Source: CAIWHR01 sp963724975
GTDB taxonomy: Bacteria; Pseudomonadota; Gammaproteobacteria; Burkholderiales; Casimicrobiaceae
Direction: 5' to 3'
Assembly (NCBI GenBank): GCA_963724975.1
Contig: CAVRXB010000010.1
Span: forward strand, 62,001-126,000
Length of the DNA: 64,000 nucleotides
The notes under the pieces were generated by a model. The model made no database searches and was not told the origin of the DNA. It worked only from the letters and a program-made list of their open reading frames with translations. The position numbers and the translations under genes were made by a program. The first letter of the stretch is position 1. Each line of letters begins with the position of its first letter. Positions 52,650 through 61,314 of this stretch are shown one piece after another.

Positions 52650-53309
52650 ATGGCCCGAATGAAGTTTCTTTGCGACGCCGAGCGCTGCATCGAGTGCAAC
52701 GGCTGTGTCACCGCGTGCAAGCAGGAGCACGACATTCCCTGGGGCGTGAACCGCCGGCGCGTGGTCACGATCAACGACGGCGTCCCCGGCGAGCGCTCGG
52801 TCTCGGTCGCGTGCATGCATTGCTCGGACGCGCCCTGCATGGCGGTGTGCCCGGTCGATTGCTTCTACCGCACCGACGACGGGGTCGTGCTACACGACAA
52901 GGATCTGTGCATCGGCTGCGGCTACTGCTTCTATGCCTGTCCGTTCGGCGCGCCGCAATTCCCGCAGGCGGGCGCGTTCGGCATGCGCGGCAAGATGGAC
53001 AAATGCACGTTCTGCGCCGGCGGACCCGAACCCAACGGATCCGAAGCGGAATTCAAGAAATACGGGCGCAACCGGCTCGCCGAAGGCAAGCTGCCAGCCT
53101 GCGCGGAGATGTGCTCGACCAAAGCGCTGCTGGGCGGTGACGCCGACGTGCTCTCCGACATCTACCGCGAGCGCGTCGTCAATCGCGCCGCCCGCGGCAC
53201 GCCGAGCATGCCGCCGTGGGGCTGGGATACCGCGTATGGCCGTCCGGAAGCGGCGAAACCGCCGGCGGGAGCGCCTGCGGCACCGCCTGCCGGCGGAGCC
53301 AAGTCATGA
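52650..53309 (+). CDS. fdhB: Formate dehydrogenase beta (iron-sulfur) subunit
   Basis: 219-residue electron-transfer subunit with four 4Fe-4S clusters: CIECNGCVTACKQEH near 13, CMHCSDAPCMAVCP near 55, CIGCGYCFYACPFGAPQ near 88, and CTFCAG with CAEMC. This is the DmsB/FdnH pattern. There is no C-terminal transmembrane helix, unlike FdnH; instead the tail is Pro/Ala/Gly-rich, so membrane attachment must come from the gamma subunit. GAGGAG lies about 8 bases before the ATG. The stop overlaps the lipoprotein start (ATGA). Confidence 0.93.
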   Translation: MARMKFLCDAERCIECNGCVTACKQEHDIPWGVNRRRVVTINDGVPGERSVSVACMHCSDAPCMAVCPVDCFYRTDDGVVLHDKDLCIGCGYCFYACPFGAPQFPQAGAFGMRGKMDKCTFCAGGPEPNGSEAEFKKYGRNRLAEGKLPACAEMCSTKALLGGDADVLSDIYRERVVNRAARGTPSMPPWGWDTAYGRPEAAKPPAGAPAAPPAGGAKS

Positions 53310-53530
53310 ACCGGCGCATGTGGGTGACACTCGGCGGCGCGCTGGCAGCGCTCGGCCTCGCCGGTTGCGGTGAGCGGCCACAGGTGATCGAGTACAAGCA
53401 GGGCACCTACCAGGGCAAGCCGGACGAGACAGCGTGGGCGGGCAAGCCGTGGAGCGGCAACAAAAAGGACTGGGAGCTCGCGATCAACACGCGCAACCAG
53501 AGCCAGAACGAATACAAGCGGATTCGTTGA
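53306..53530 (+). CDS. Small lipoprotein of the formate dehydrogenase operon
   Basis: 74-residue protein with a basic start (MNRRMW), a hydrophobic stretch and the lipobox LAGC at about residue 21. The mature part is only about 54 residues, aromatic- and Lys-rich (EYKQGTYQGKPDETAW, then KDWELAINTRNQSQNEYKR). It overlaps the beta subunit stop by four bases and precedes the gamma subunit, so it is made in step with the complex. It may help tether or assemble the periplasmic enzyme; no named family is recognised. Confidence 0.75.
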   Translation: MNRRMWVTLGGALAALGLAGCGERPQVIEYKQGTYQGKPDETAWAGKPWSGNKKDWELAINTRNQSQNEYKRIR

Positions 53531-53549
53531 GCCCCGCCAAGGAGCAAGC

Positions 53550-54614
53550 GTGAGTCGATCCAATCTGTGCGGCGCAATTGCGCTGGCGGTGGTGTTTGCG
53601 TTTGCTTCGGGATTTGCATCGGCACAGTCGCCGGCCGTGAACACGAAGGACGCCGCCGATGCAAAGTCGCAGCAGGAGCGGCAGATCACGCAGCCGCTCA
53701 ACAATCAGCCGGTATGGTCGGAGGTTCGCTCCGGCGGCCCGCAAATCACGACGGTTCGCGGGCGCGAGACGAACGTGCTGATCCAGCCCGAGGGCCAGAC
53801 GTGGCGCGCGCTTCGCGTGCCGCTGCTGTTCTGGGGCGGCGTGCTGTTCGCGCTGACGATCGCCGGTCTCGCCGTGTTTTACCTGTGGCGCGGCGCAATG
53901 CGCTCGCCGAGAAAACCGGGGGATCGCATCATCGAGCGATTTTCTCCGATGGACCGCTACGCGCACTGGACGGTCGCCATCACGTGGGTCACGCTCGCCA
54001 TTACGGGACTCATCCTCTCGCTCGGTAAGTCGGTGCTGCTGCCGCTCATCGGGTACACGCTGTTCTCGTGGCTCGCCACACTCGCGAAGAACCTTCACAA
54101 CTTCGTCGGCCCGATCCTGATCATCGGCGTGCCGTGGCTGTTTCTGCGCTTCATCCGCGACAATGGCATCGGCATGGACGATGTCCGCTGGTTCACGAAT
54201 ATCGTGGGCTACTTCAAGGGACACGAGTACCCGTCGCGCCGTTTCAATGCTGGGGAGAAACTCGTGTTCTGGCTCGTTCTGGTCGTTGCGTCGACGGCTC
54301 TGATCGTGACCGGGTTGATCATGCTGTTCCCGAATTTCGACCAAACGCGATCGACGATGCAGATTACGAATGTCGTGCACGTGGTCGCCGCCTATTTGTC
54401 GATCGCGCTCGCGTGCGTGCACACTTATCTCGGCACCATCGGCATGGAAGGCGCTTATCGGGCGATGCGTGACGGCTACGTCGACGAGTCCTGGGCCGAG
54501 CATCACCATTTGCTCTGGTACAAGGAGATCGCATCCGGCAAGTCCAGACAGAAATTCGTCGTGCCAGGTCGCACCGACGCGCAGCCCGCCGCGCCGCGGA
54601 CCAAGCCCGCATGA
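53550..54614 (+). CDS. fdhC: Formate dehydrogenase gamma subunit (cytochrome b556)
   Basis: 354-residue membrane subunit passing electrons to quinone. A signal peptide (AFASGFASAQ) and a roughly 75-residue periplasmic segment precede five hydrophobic spans. Likely haem b ligands are His residues in DRYAHWTVAITW near 138, KNLHNFVGP near 190 and NVVHVVAAY and CVHTYLG near 280-300. The start is GTG at 53550 after AAGGAG. Compared with FdnI (217 residues) the N-terminus is long, as in many non-enteric gamma subunits. The C-terminus is cytoplasmic and basic. Confidence 0.92.
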   Translation: MSRSNLCGAIALAVVFAFASGFASAQSPAVNTKDAADAKSQQERQITQPLNNQPVWSEVRSGGPQITTVRGRETNVLIQPEGQTWRALRVPLLFWGGVLFALTIAGLAVFYLWRGAMRSPRKPGDRIIERFSPMDRYAHWTVAITWVTLAITGLILSLGKSVLLPLIGYTLFSWLATLAKNLHNFVGPILIIGVPWLFLRFIRDNGIGMDDVRWFTNIVGYFKGHEYPSRRFNAGEKLVFWLVLVVASTALIVTGLIMLFPNFDQTRSTMQITNVVHVVAAYLSIALACVHTYLGTIGMEGAYRAMRDGYVDESWAEHHHLLWYKEIASGKSRQKFVVPGRTDAQPAAPRTKPA

Positions 54615-54639
54615 CGTTCTCGAGCAAGGGGGAAGACAA

Positions 54640-54939
54640 ATGACGACGCTTCGTGCACTGATCGCAGCTGCTCTGATCGTCGGGCTCTTCGGGGTGGCCG
54701 TGGCGAAATTGCCGCCACCCGCGCCGTTGACCGATGCGCAAAAAGCCGCCGCCGACGATAAAAAGGCGAAGGACGCCGCGGCTGCGGAGGCTGCCAAAGC
54801 GCAGCAGGCCAAGGCTGAGGATCGCGTGGCAGCGCGCTATTTCGCCGAGATGAAAGCGAAGGGCAAGGCTGTCTCACCGCCGCAGCCGGTCTCGCCTCCG
54901 GCGGCACCTGCTCCGCCTGCAGCGGCGCCCAAAAAGTAG
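54640..54939 (+). CDS. Small exported Ala/Lys/Pro-rich protein, end of formate dehydrogenase operon
   Basis: 99-residue protein with an N-terminal hydrophobic signal (ALIAAALIVGLFGVAVA) followed by a charged, helical Ala/Lys/Asp segment (KAAADDKKAKDAAAAEAAKAQQAKAE) quoted only in part as DDKKAKDAAAAEAAKAQQ, then a proline/alanine-rich tail ending APKK. It may be periplasmic and reach towards the cell wall. No family is recognised. GGGGGA lies about 8 bases before its ATG, 25 bases after the gamma subunit, and a terminator follows, so it closes the operon. Confidence 0.7.
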   Translation: MTTLRALIAAALIVGLFGVAVAKLPPPAPLTDAQKAAADDKKAKDAAAAEAAKAQQAKAEDRVAARYFAEMKAKGKAVSPPQPVSPPAAPAPPAAAPKK

Positions 54940-54961
54940 CGATGCCTGAATGGTAAGAATG

Positions 54962-54988
54962 CGGGGGCTTCGGCCCCCGTTGTCGTTT
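54962..54988 (+). terminator. Terminator of the formate dehydrogenase operon
   Basis: A perfect 7-pair stem CGGGGGC / GCCCCCG with a TTCG tetraloop (54962-54979), followed by TTGTCGTTT. It lies 22 bases after the last gene of the operon and ahead of the tRNA promoter. Confidence 0.75.
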
Positions 54989-55044
54989 CAAGTGCTCGAT
55001 GCTTCGACCGGCCGAGCGTCGCGGTGCGGGATATGTGAACCCGG

Positions 55045-55050
55045 TATAAT
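55045..55050 (+). promoter_or_regulatory. -10 box of tRNA-Ser
   Basis: Consensus TATAAT ends 11 bases before the mature tRNA 5' end. The -35 region has no good match, but placement is right for a tRNA promoter. Confidence 0.5.
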
Positions 55051-55061
55051 CCGCGGTTCGC

Positions 55062-55149
55062 GGAGAGATGGCCGAGTGGTCGAAGGCGCCTGACTCGAAA
55101 TCAGGTTTAGGGCAACCTAACGGGGGTTCGAATCCCTCTCTCTCCGCCA
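55062..55149 (+). tRNA. tRNA-Ser (anticodon CGA)
   Basis: 88-base class II tRNA. The acceptor stem GGAGAGA (55062-55068) pairs fully with TCTCTCC (55139-55145), with discriminator G and an encoded CCA (55147-55149). The anticodon stem CCTGA/TCAGG holds the loop CTCGAAA with anticodon CGA (55096-55098), reading UCG. A long variable arm (TTAGGGCAACCTAA) and the T loop TTCGAAT are typical of serine tRNAs. It stands alone after the formate dehydrogenase terminator; no integrase gene or duplicated tRNA end is seen nearby. Confidence 0.97.
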
Positions 55150-55421
55150 CTCCCAGCCCGATTAGCGATTTTGGCTCCACTGCGAATGGCTTTTTCTTCT
55201 GCAATTTTCCCGTTGATCACACGGAACACGCGCGGGCAAGGGCTGTCTCAGCCGAAACAATGACGTCCAGCGCCTCGCGGCGGGTGAGCGAGGAGCGCGG
55301 ATCAGGTATTGCCGCCGCAGGGCGGCTTTGCTGGGTCGCCCTCGTCCCGCGATCCCGGCCGCATGAACCAACTAAATTCGGGACGCACACCGTCAGCGGG
55401 GCAACCAAAGGAGAAGAGAAC

Positions 55422-55967
55422 ATGAAGCGAGAAACGACGATCCTGAGCGCGTTCGCAGTGCTCCTGATGGCCCTTGCCCTGCCCGGTTGGGCGCAGGTCA
55501 AAGAGCTCCCGAAGCAGACCGTCACCGTTGCCGGCACCGTAGAAACGATCGATAAGAGCAGACACGCCGTGAACATCAAGACGGCCGATGGCAAGTTCGT
55601 CGCTCTTGACGTGCCTGCGAGCGCCAAGCGCTTCGACGAGCTCAAGGTGGGAGACAAGGTGAAGGCGACCTACAACAACAACGTCATCGTGCGCCTCAAG
55701 CCCGCGGGCGAGGCAGCGGTCGATACCGCCGACACGGCCTCCACCATGGGAAAGGAAATGAAGCCCGGTGGCTCGGCGTCGATGGTGCGGACGATGACGG
55801 CGACTATCTCCGAGCTCGACAAGAGTGCGTCGTCGATAACTGTTGTCGGGCCGAACGGTTGGAAATACAGCCGACGTGTCGTCGATCCGAAGGTGTTCGA
55901 TCAGGTCAAGGTGGGCGACAAGGTCGATATCAGCTGGAGCACCGACGTCACGCTCGCCGTGGAGTAG
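55422..55967 (+). CDS. Exported protein with two tandem copies of a small beta-rich domain
   Basis: 181-residue protein with a signal peptide (cleavage probably after GWAQ). The mature part repeats one unit twice: QTVTVAGTVETIDKSRHAV...ELKVGDKVKATYNN at about 32-90, and VRTMTATISELDKSASSI...QVKVGDKVDISWST at about 120-178. Both copies end with the same VGDKV turn, suggesting an internal duplication of an OB- or barrel-like domain. A Met/Thr/Ala linker with GKEMKPGG joins them. AAAGGAG lies 8 bases before the ATG. Function unknown; periplasmic. It is a single-gene unit after the tRNA. Confidence 0.78.
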   Translation: MKRETTILSAFAVLLMALALPGWAQVKELPKQTVTVAGTVETIDKSRHAVNIKTADGKFVALDVPASAKRFDELKVGDKVKATYNNNVIVRLKPAGEAAVDTADTASTMGKEMKPGGSASMVRTMTATISELDKSASSITVVGPNGWKYSRRVVDPKVFDQVKVGDKVDISWSTDVTLAVE

Positions 55968-56292
55968 CTGCCCGGAGGAGTGCACGGCGGCGGGCGGAAG
56001 ACGACCGTAGCAGGGCGACGGCTCCCTACTGGGAAAGCGTCTAAGGCGACGGGAGCCGAGGCGGATCGGTCGCCGGCGCGCAGGAAGTGTCCGGCGGCGG
56101 CGCGGGATCGCCAAGCGCCAGCCGCCTCGGCACGGATACTCAATAGCGCGCTTGCTCTCGATTCCCGCACCTTTGAGGAATGCGCAGCAAGGGTTCACCT
56201 CGGATGAATCTCGTATCTGTGGGCGTAGGATTTGCGCACGCGCCCACAATGCTCTGCCATGGTGAGTGCGTTCATCGCGAGTGAGGTCCATC
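55968..56292. other. Intergenic region without a recognisable gene
   Basis: No protein-like frame is seen on either strand. The one structure noticed is an 8-base inverted repeat CGGCTCCC (56019-56026) / GGGAGCCG (56051-56058) with a 24-base loop and no T-run, too weak to call a terminator. Confidence 0.4.
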
Positions 56293-56787
56293 TTGAGGAA
56301 GACGGATTCGGTCAGCAGCGGGAACGCAATCATTGGCGGGTTGCTTATTGTTGCCGCTTCCTCTGTGCTCGCTACAGGTGCGGCCGCGTTCGAGTCGCAG
56401 ATTTGGCCAGGCAGCTTGCCCTCTGCGTCCGCCGCAATCTCAGTGAAATCGCCGTTAACGATTGAAGGATTGGGCGACATCGTTGGGGGTTGGGTTCTGA
56501 TCAACTATGCGCTGTCAGTCGACTGTTCGCCGCCGCGAGCCTGCTACGCCTCTTCCCAGTGGGTTTACAGTTACGCGTACTGTTCGACGAGAGCGATTCA
56601 CGAGATGCAGCGAACTTCCATGGATTTGAATGGAAATGTCGTGGCGGAAACCGGCGAGCGCATGACTTACATCCCGCCTCGCGGCAGCATTGACCGCGCG
56701 GTGGTGCGTACTTTGTGCGAGACATACGGGTTTCCCTCTCGACAGCCGTGGTTGGGTCGCGATGGGAATCGCGATACGGATGACTAA
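56293..56787 (+). CDS. Hypothetical exported protein (resembles surface-adhesin E-like proteins)
   Basis: About 164 residues with a signal peptide (NAIIGGLLIVAASSVLATGAAA). The mature part contains WVLINYALSVDCSPP, a CSTRAIHEMQRTSMDLNGN segment and a late VRTLCETYGF. The pattern of a sum of small exported proteins with paired Cys and a xDLNGNVV motif resembles those annotated surface-adhesin E, but this is a weak match. Start is uncertain: TTG at 56293 has GAGG 4-7 bases before it, while GTGs at 56266 and 56281 are alternatives. Four cysteines could form two disulfides in the periplasm. Confidence 0.55.
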   Translation: MRKTDSVSSGNAIIGGLLIVAASSVLATGAAAFESQIWPGSLPSASAAISVKSPLTIEGLGDIVGGWVLINYALSVDCSPPRACYASSQWVYSYAYCSTRAIHEMQRTSMDLNGNVVAETGERMTYIPPRGSIDRAVVRTLCETYGFPSRQPWLGRDGNRDTDD

Positions 56788-56831
56788 GTGGCGCTGCGGG
56801 CGCACCCTATCATCCCCGGCAACTTGAGCCC

Positions 56832-58233
56832 GTGCTCTTCAATTCGTACAGCTTTCTCTTCTTCTTTCTCCCCCTGACGCTCGCTGGCTTCTTCTGGCTC
56901 GGCCGGCGCAACGCTGTCCTCGCCGCGACATGGCTTACGATCGCGTCGCTTGTCTTCTACGGCTGGTGGGATTTTCGGTTCGTGCCGCTGTTGCTTGCCT
57001 CTATCGCGTTCAATTACGCGCTGGGCATGCGGATCGCACGCAGCGTCGGAGCAGGTCGGACGCGATGGTTTGCATCGGCCGTCGCCGCCAATCTCTTTCT
57101 ACTCGGCTATTTCAAGTACGCGAACATGCTCGTCGCGACCGTCGATGCCATGGCTGGCACACGTTACGGCGCACTCGACATCGTCCTGCCGCTCGGCATT
57201 TCGTTCTTCACGTTCACGCAGATCGCCTATCTCGCCGACGTGTATCAGGAGAAGGCGAGAAGCGCGGTTGATCCACTACGCGTTGTTCGTGAGCTACTTT
57301 CCGCACCTGATCGCCGGGCCGATCCTCCACCACAAGGAGATGATGCCGCAGTTCGCCGAGCCGCGTACTTACCGCCTGCAGCCGAACAGCGTGCTCCTCG
57401 GAGCCGTGATCTTCACCCTTGGGCTTGCGAAGAAGGTGCTGATCGCCGACAACCTCGCCCCGTACGCCAACGCAGTATTCGAGGGACCGACGCATCCCGG
57501 CATGCTCGTCGCGTGGGGCGGCGTCCTTGCGTACGGCTTCCAGATCTACTTCGATTTCTCCGGATACTCCGACATGGCGATCGGCCTCTCGCGTCTGTTC
57601 GGGATCCGGCTTCCGCTCAATTTCAATTCCCCCTACAAATCGCGCAACATCATCGAATTCTGGCGCCGCTGGCACATGACACTGTCGCGCTTCCTGCGCG
57701 ATTACCTTTACGTGCCGCTTGGCGGCAACCGCAAGGGTTCGGCGCGTCGCTACGTGAATCTGATGGTCACGATGCTTCTCGGCGGACTATGGCACGGCGC
57801 CGGCTGGAATTTCGCGATCTGGGGCGGGTTGCACGGAATCTATCTCGTCATCAACCACGCGTGGCAGCGTCTGCTCGGCGAACGCGAAACAAAAAGCCGC
57901 GTCGGCCGGCTGCTGTCGATCGCGCTCACCTTTGCCGCGGTCAACGTCGCATGGGTCTTCTTCCGCGCCCCGGATTTCGCGACGGGGCGTGACGTCCTGC
58001 TGGGCATGTTCGGAGCATTCGGCATCGGGATTCCACAAGCGCTTGCTTCACGAGTTCCCTCGATTCGTCCCATCCTGGAAGCCGCCGGGATCGAGCTCTT
58101 TCTCGGCGGCGGACGGTCGTTCGTGATGACCTATATGTGGGTGTATCTGTGCTGGCCGTCGCTTCGATCAACTACGTCATCGATCCTTACGCCGTCTTCG
58201 ACAGCCCCGCCGTCGCTGGCCTCAATGCGTTGA
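56832..58233 (+). pseudogene. MBOAT (AlgI-like) O-acyltransferase, frameshifted and probably truncated
   Basis: Starts with GTG at 56832 and the canonical MBOAT N-terminus (LFNSYSFLFFFLPL). The frame is correct through YLADVYQEKAR, then near 57255-57262 the sense moves one base on to LIHYALFVSYFPHLIAGPI. Catalytic-type segments are kept: FWRRWHMTLSRFLRDYLYVPLGG (as WRRWHMTLSRF) and GGLWHGAGWNF with the key His. The protein should run on for roughly 100 more residues, but after FVMTYMWV similarity stops and the sequence merges into the next gene. Intact relatives acetylate exported polysaccharides. Loss of function is likely unless this is assembly error. Confidence 0.72.
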
Positions 58234-59302
58234 AGCCGCGACCGGACGTCATGCTGGCGGACATCAAGCTGATCGCAGGCGCCCGTTATCAGCCGACGGC
58301 GTTAATTCTGGGCAATTCGCGCGCGGACGTCGGCTTTGACCCGAGCCACCCGGTCTTTGCCGCGCATCATCTGCGTGCTTACAACGCGGCCGTCCCCGGA
58401 TCGGGATTGGACTACAGCGTCGGCGCCTTTCGTCGCTTCACTGCGAAGGCCGACGTCCGCTTCGCAGTCGTCGGCATCGATTTCCTCGATTTCCTCTACA
58501 GTCCGGACGACGCCGGCTCCGCCGTTCCGCCGGTCGATTCCACGCCCAGTCGGACGCGGCTGCTTGCGCTGTTTTCAACCACGGCTTTGCTGGATTCGAT
58601 CCGGACGGTGGTTATCCAGCGCGAGCCGAATCCCGCACTTGTTCGTTCCGACGGCTTCAATCCGATGCTGGATTACCGACAGATCGCGACGACCGAAGGC
58701 TATTCGGCGCTCTTCCGCCAACGAGCACAGGAGGTAGCCCGGAGCCTCCTGCGTCTGCCCCACAACCTCGATGTAAGCGAACGGCGGATGTCGCCTGGCT
58801 TTGCCGCATTGCGATCACTGCTAGGGGTGGCGGGCGAAACACGTACTGAAGTGAAGCTCGTTATTTATCCCTACCACCTGCTGTTGCTGCTTCAATACGA
58901 CGAAGCAGGGCTGTGGGCCTGTTCGAGCAGTGGAAGAAAGACGTCGCTGCAATTGCCGACGACGCGCGCAAGACGGCGTCCAGGTATCGCTGGGGACTTC
59001 AGCTGTCGACCGCATTGACGGCAGAAGCCGTCCCGGACGACCGAGACCTCGCGTCGTCGGTGAGGGGATACTGGGAGGCCGGCCATTTCAAGAAGGAGCT
59101 GGGAGACCTCGTTCTCTCCCGGATATTCGGGCCGCCGGATGTTCGCGCTGCGGACGGCGATTTCGGATTCGAGCTAACCCCTGCTAACGTCGACGCGCGA
59201 AACGCCTTCTGCGGCTCGGCGCTCTTGAAATCCCGCGACCGATTTCCCGCTTTCTCGCTGCAGGCGGCGGCATTGTGGCAATCGGCAAGGCTGCGCAAGT
59301 GA
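58137..59302 (+). pseudogene. SGNH-like partner of the MBOAT gene, frameshifted
   Basis: The frame opens inside a membrane anchor (VSVLAVASINYVIDPY) and carries ALILGNSRADVGFDP, an SGNH/GDSL-like block with Ser in NSR, then AYNAAVPGSGLDY. Near 58908-58918 the reading moves one base back: LLQYDEAGLW in one frame continues as GLFEQWKKDVAA in another, consistent with one missing G in a GGG run. The second part runs to 59302. Such proteins usually sit beside MBOAT acyltransferases and act in extracellular sugar O-acetylation. The missing N-terminus plus frameshift suggest a dead gene. Confidence 0.68.
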
Positions 59303-59369
59303 TCACGCGACCACGTTAGGAGCTTCGGGCTGACGGCGTGCCGCTATGCCCGAGCGAATGCCGGAGAAG

Positions 59370-60326
59370 TTAGGCGCCGTGGGCACCGGCTTTCGCCGCC
59401 CGGATGCGCGCGCGGCAAAAGCCGGACAAGTCCGTGAAGCCAAGCCCAAGCACGTACAAGCGATACGCAAGCGAGTTAGCGATTCGCGAGGTGCCGAGGG
59501 CAAGGCCGAGGAAGAGGGCACCGGCCATTCGGAACACCGGATAGAAGAGCCGCGCGCTCCAGGCGTGGTTTGCCTGCAGATACATTCGATGTCTTACTCG
59601 TCCCCGGATATCCTCACCACCGGCAAGCAAGGCGTTGTAGTAATTCCACTTCGCTTCCCCTGTGCCCATGACGAGCATGCGCCAGTGGCGAACTGGCATG
59701 TCGTTGTAGTGCGTAGCAAGGGGTTCCGGGATTCTTCCGATTTCAATGTCTTTCCGCACAATCCGGTGGAACATCGCCGTCTCGCTGAAACGCAGGAAGC
59801 GGGGGTCGAATCCTCCCAGGCGTTCGAGCAGTCCCCTCGTGATGACATTGGTCGCACCAAAGGAGAAGACGCCATGCTCGATCGCCCGCAGTTCATGCTG
59901 GAGGTTGTGTCGGGATATCAGGGAGCCGAGCGGTGATTCGCCGTAGTTGAGCCTTGGCGCCCACGCAATCGCGCACTCAGGGTGCGTACGGAAATATTCA
60001 TCGATGACCACGCAGCACCGCTTCTGCAGCACGGTATGTCCTTCAACGAAGAAAATGAGATCTCCCGTGGATCGTTCATACCCTGCCTGATAGAGGCATA
60101 TCTCGCTCGCCACATCGTCGATCGTCAGGTTCGTGTGGACGACGATATCGCAGCGCGCGATCAAGGCACTGACGATCTCGGTGTCTTGGTCGGCCGCATT
60201 CCCCACTCCCGTGACAGCAACAACCTCATACTTGTCTCTTGGAAAGTCCTGGCTGACGGCTGATTCCAATGCCCGCCAACCGACGTTTCGTCGGTCGCAT
60301 AGGGGAATGACGATCGAGATCTTCAC
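59370..60326 (-). CDS. Family 2 glycosyltransferase
   Basis: 318-residue protein starting ISIVIPLCDRRNVGWRALESAVSQ, the GT-A Rossmann-like opening of GT2 enzymes. GDLIFFVEGHTVL near 90 has a Glu/His where many relatives have the metal-binding DxD. GATNVITRGLLERLGGFD near 180 and the following Phe/Arg segment are acceptor-site elements. A C-terminal hydrophobic stretch (about 260-300) suggests membrane attachment. It likely adds a sugar to a surface polysaccharide, next to the degraded O-acetylation genes, but the sugar is not readable. No clear ribosome site is seen at 60326. Confidence 0.85.
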   Translation of the reverse strand: MKISIVIPLCDRRNVGWRALESAVSQDFPRDKYEVVAVTGVGNAADQDTEIVSALIARCDIVVHTNLTIDDVASEICLYQAGYERSTGDLIFFVEGHTVLQKRCCVVIDEYFRTHPECAIAWAPRLNYGESPLGSLISRHNLQHELRAIEHGVFSFGATNVITRGLLERLGGFDPRFLRFSETAMFHRIVRKDIEIGRIPEPLATHYNDMPVRHWRMLVMGTGEAKWNYYNALLAGGEDIRGRVRHRMYLQANHAWSARLFYPVFRMAGALFLGLALGTSRIANSLAYRLYVLGLGFTDLSGFCRARIRAAKAGAHGA

Positions 60327-60483
60327 GGATGTTGTCGGGACGCCTTTCGATTGTAACGCCGCTCAATCCAAGACGCGGCACGCCTGGTGTGGCTGTCATG
60401 AGGTTGCTCGATTGGAACCCGAATCAACATCAAATCTCTCGTACCGATGGACTGGCAAGCCGCGCAGCACAGCACGGCTTCGA

Positions 60484-61197
60484 TCACGGCGGGAATGCCG
60501 CTGTTTGCAAACGAACGCCGAAGATTGCAAACCATTGGTCGGGTCCGTTGAATCGGTTGCCGTAGCTTGCGTACGCTTCCAAGCGGTCGGGGACGATGAT
60601 GAACCTCGCTCCAACCTGGTATCTCGTGGGCCCCGGCTCGGCGCGAAAAGCTTCGGCGAGCAATTGCACGTTGGTCACGATCGTGTATTGAATCGCTGCG
60701 CCGGCGAGTGCAAACGTTCCTTGCCCATACGAGTTGGCAACGCCGGCATTGAGGTCGATCTCGACGTCCTCGCGCGGATACCACGAGGCGAGTGCCTTCG
60801 CGTAAAACAGTTGGAACGCTGAATTGCCGTGCGGCGCACCCGTGTCGCGTGCGGCGCCGCCGACCGCGCCGAATGACCATACCCGGTCGTCGAGCGCGAA
60901 CAAGACGGCCTTGGCCTGCAACTGGAGCAGACTCGACGAGTCGCCTTCGTTCGGGCGAGCACGGCCGGCGCCCACGGAGAGCTCGAGGTTGCCGGTGAAG
61001 TTGCATGCCGGCTGCGCTACGTAGTCGCGACCATCGTGGTTCGAGAGAATCCACGCCTCGAGCTGGCAGGTCTTGGCCGCGACGACCGCCGCGTCGTCGG
61101 TGAAGAGCGGTTGACCGGCGTGGGCAAAGGAGGATGCCAACAGCAGCACCGCCAGGCCAAGACGGCGCGAACATCGCGGACAAATCGCACGCGTCAC
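60484..61197 (-). CDS. Predicted outer-membrane beta-barrel protein
   Basis: 237-residue protein with a signal peptide (RRLGLAVLLLASSFAHA), then alternating short amphipathic strands rich in aromatic and Gly residues, ending VRLQTAAFPP. The start GTG at 61197 is supported by GGGAG 7 bases before it; the frame is open further upstream (to 61275) but without signal-like sequence. The pattern PLFTDDAAVVAAKTCQLEAW followed by strands is shared with small putative outer-membrane proteins of unknown role. Two Cys near the N-terminus could form a disulfide. It stands alone between the GT2 and the channel gene. Confidence 0.6.
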   Translation of the reverse strand: MTRAICPRCSRRLGLAVLLLASSFAHAGQPLFTDDAAVVAAKTCQLEAWILSNHDGRDYVAQPACNFTGNLELSVGAGRARPNEGDSSSLLQLQAKAVLFALDDRVWSFGAVGGAARDTGAPHGNSAFQLFYAKALASWYPREDVEIDLNAGVANSYGQGTFALAGAAIQYTIVTNVQLLAEAFRAEPGPTRYQVGARFIIVPDRLEAYASYGNRFNGPDQWFAIFGVRLQTAAFPP

Positions 61198-61314
61198 GAC
61201 GAGACTCCCGTCGGATTGGGCCCCCACTAGCGAAGCGCGCATCCAAGACTGGGAAATTGAACTCTTGCGTACCAAACTCGCATTGGCGTTAGCACAACCG
61301 CCGGCAACTCGCGC

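Noticed and set aside
55062..55149. tRNA-Ser as an attachment site for an integrated element
   Set aside because: No integrase, no second copy of the tRNA 3' end and no phage-like genes follow it in the window.
56019..56058. Inverted repeat CGGCTCCC/GGGAGCCG in the 325-base gap
   Set aside because: Long loop, no T-run and no partner feature; likely chance in GC-rich DNA.
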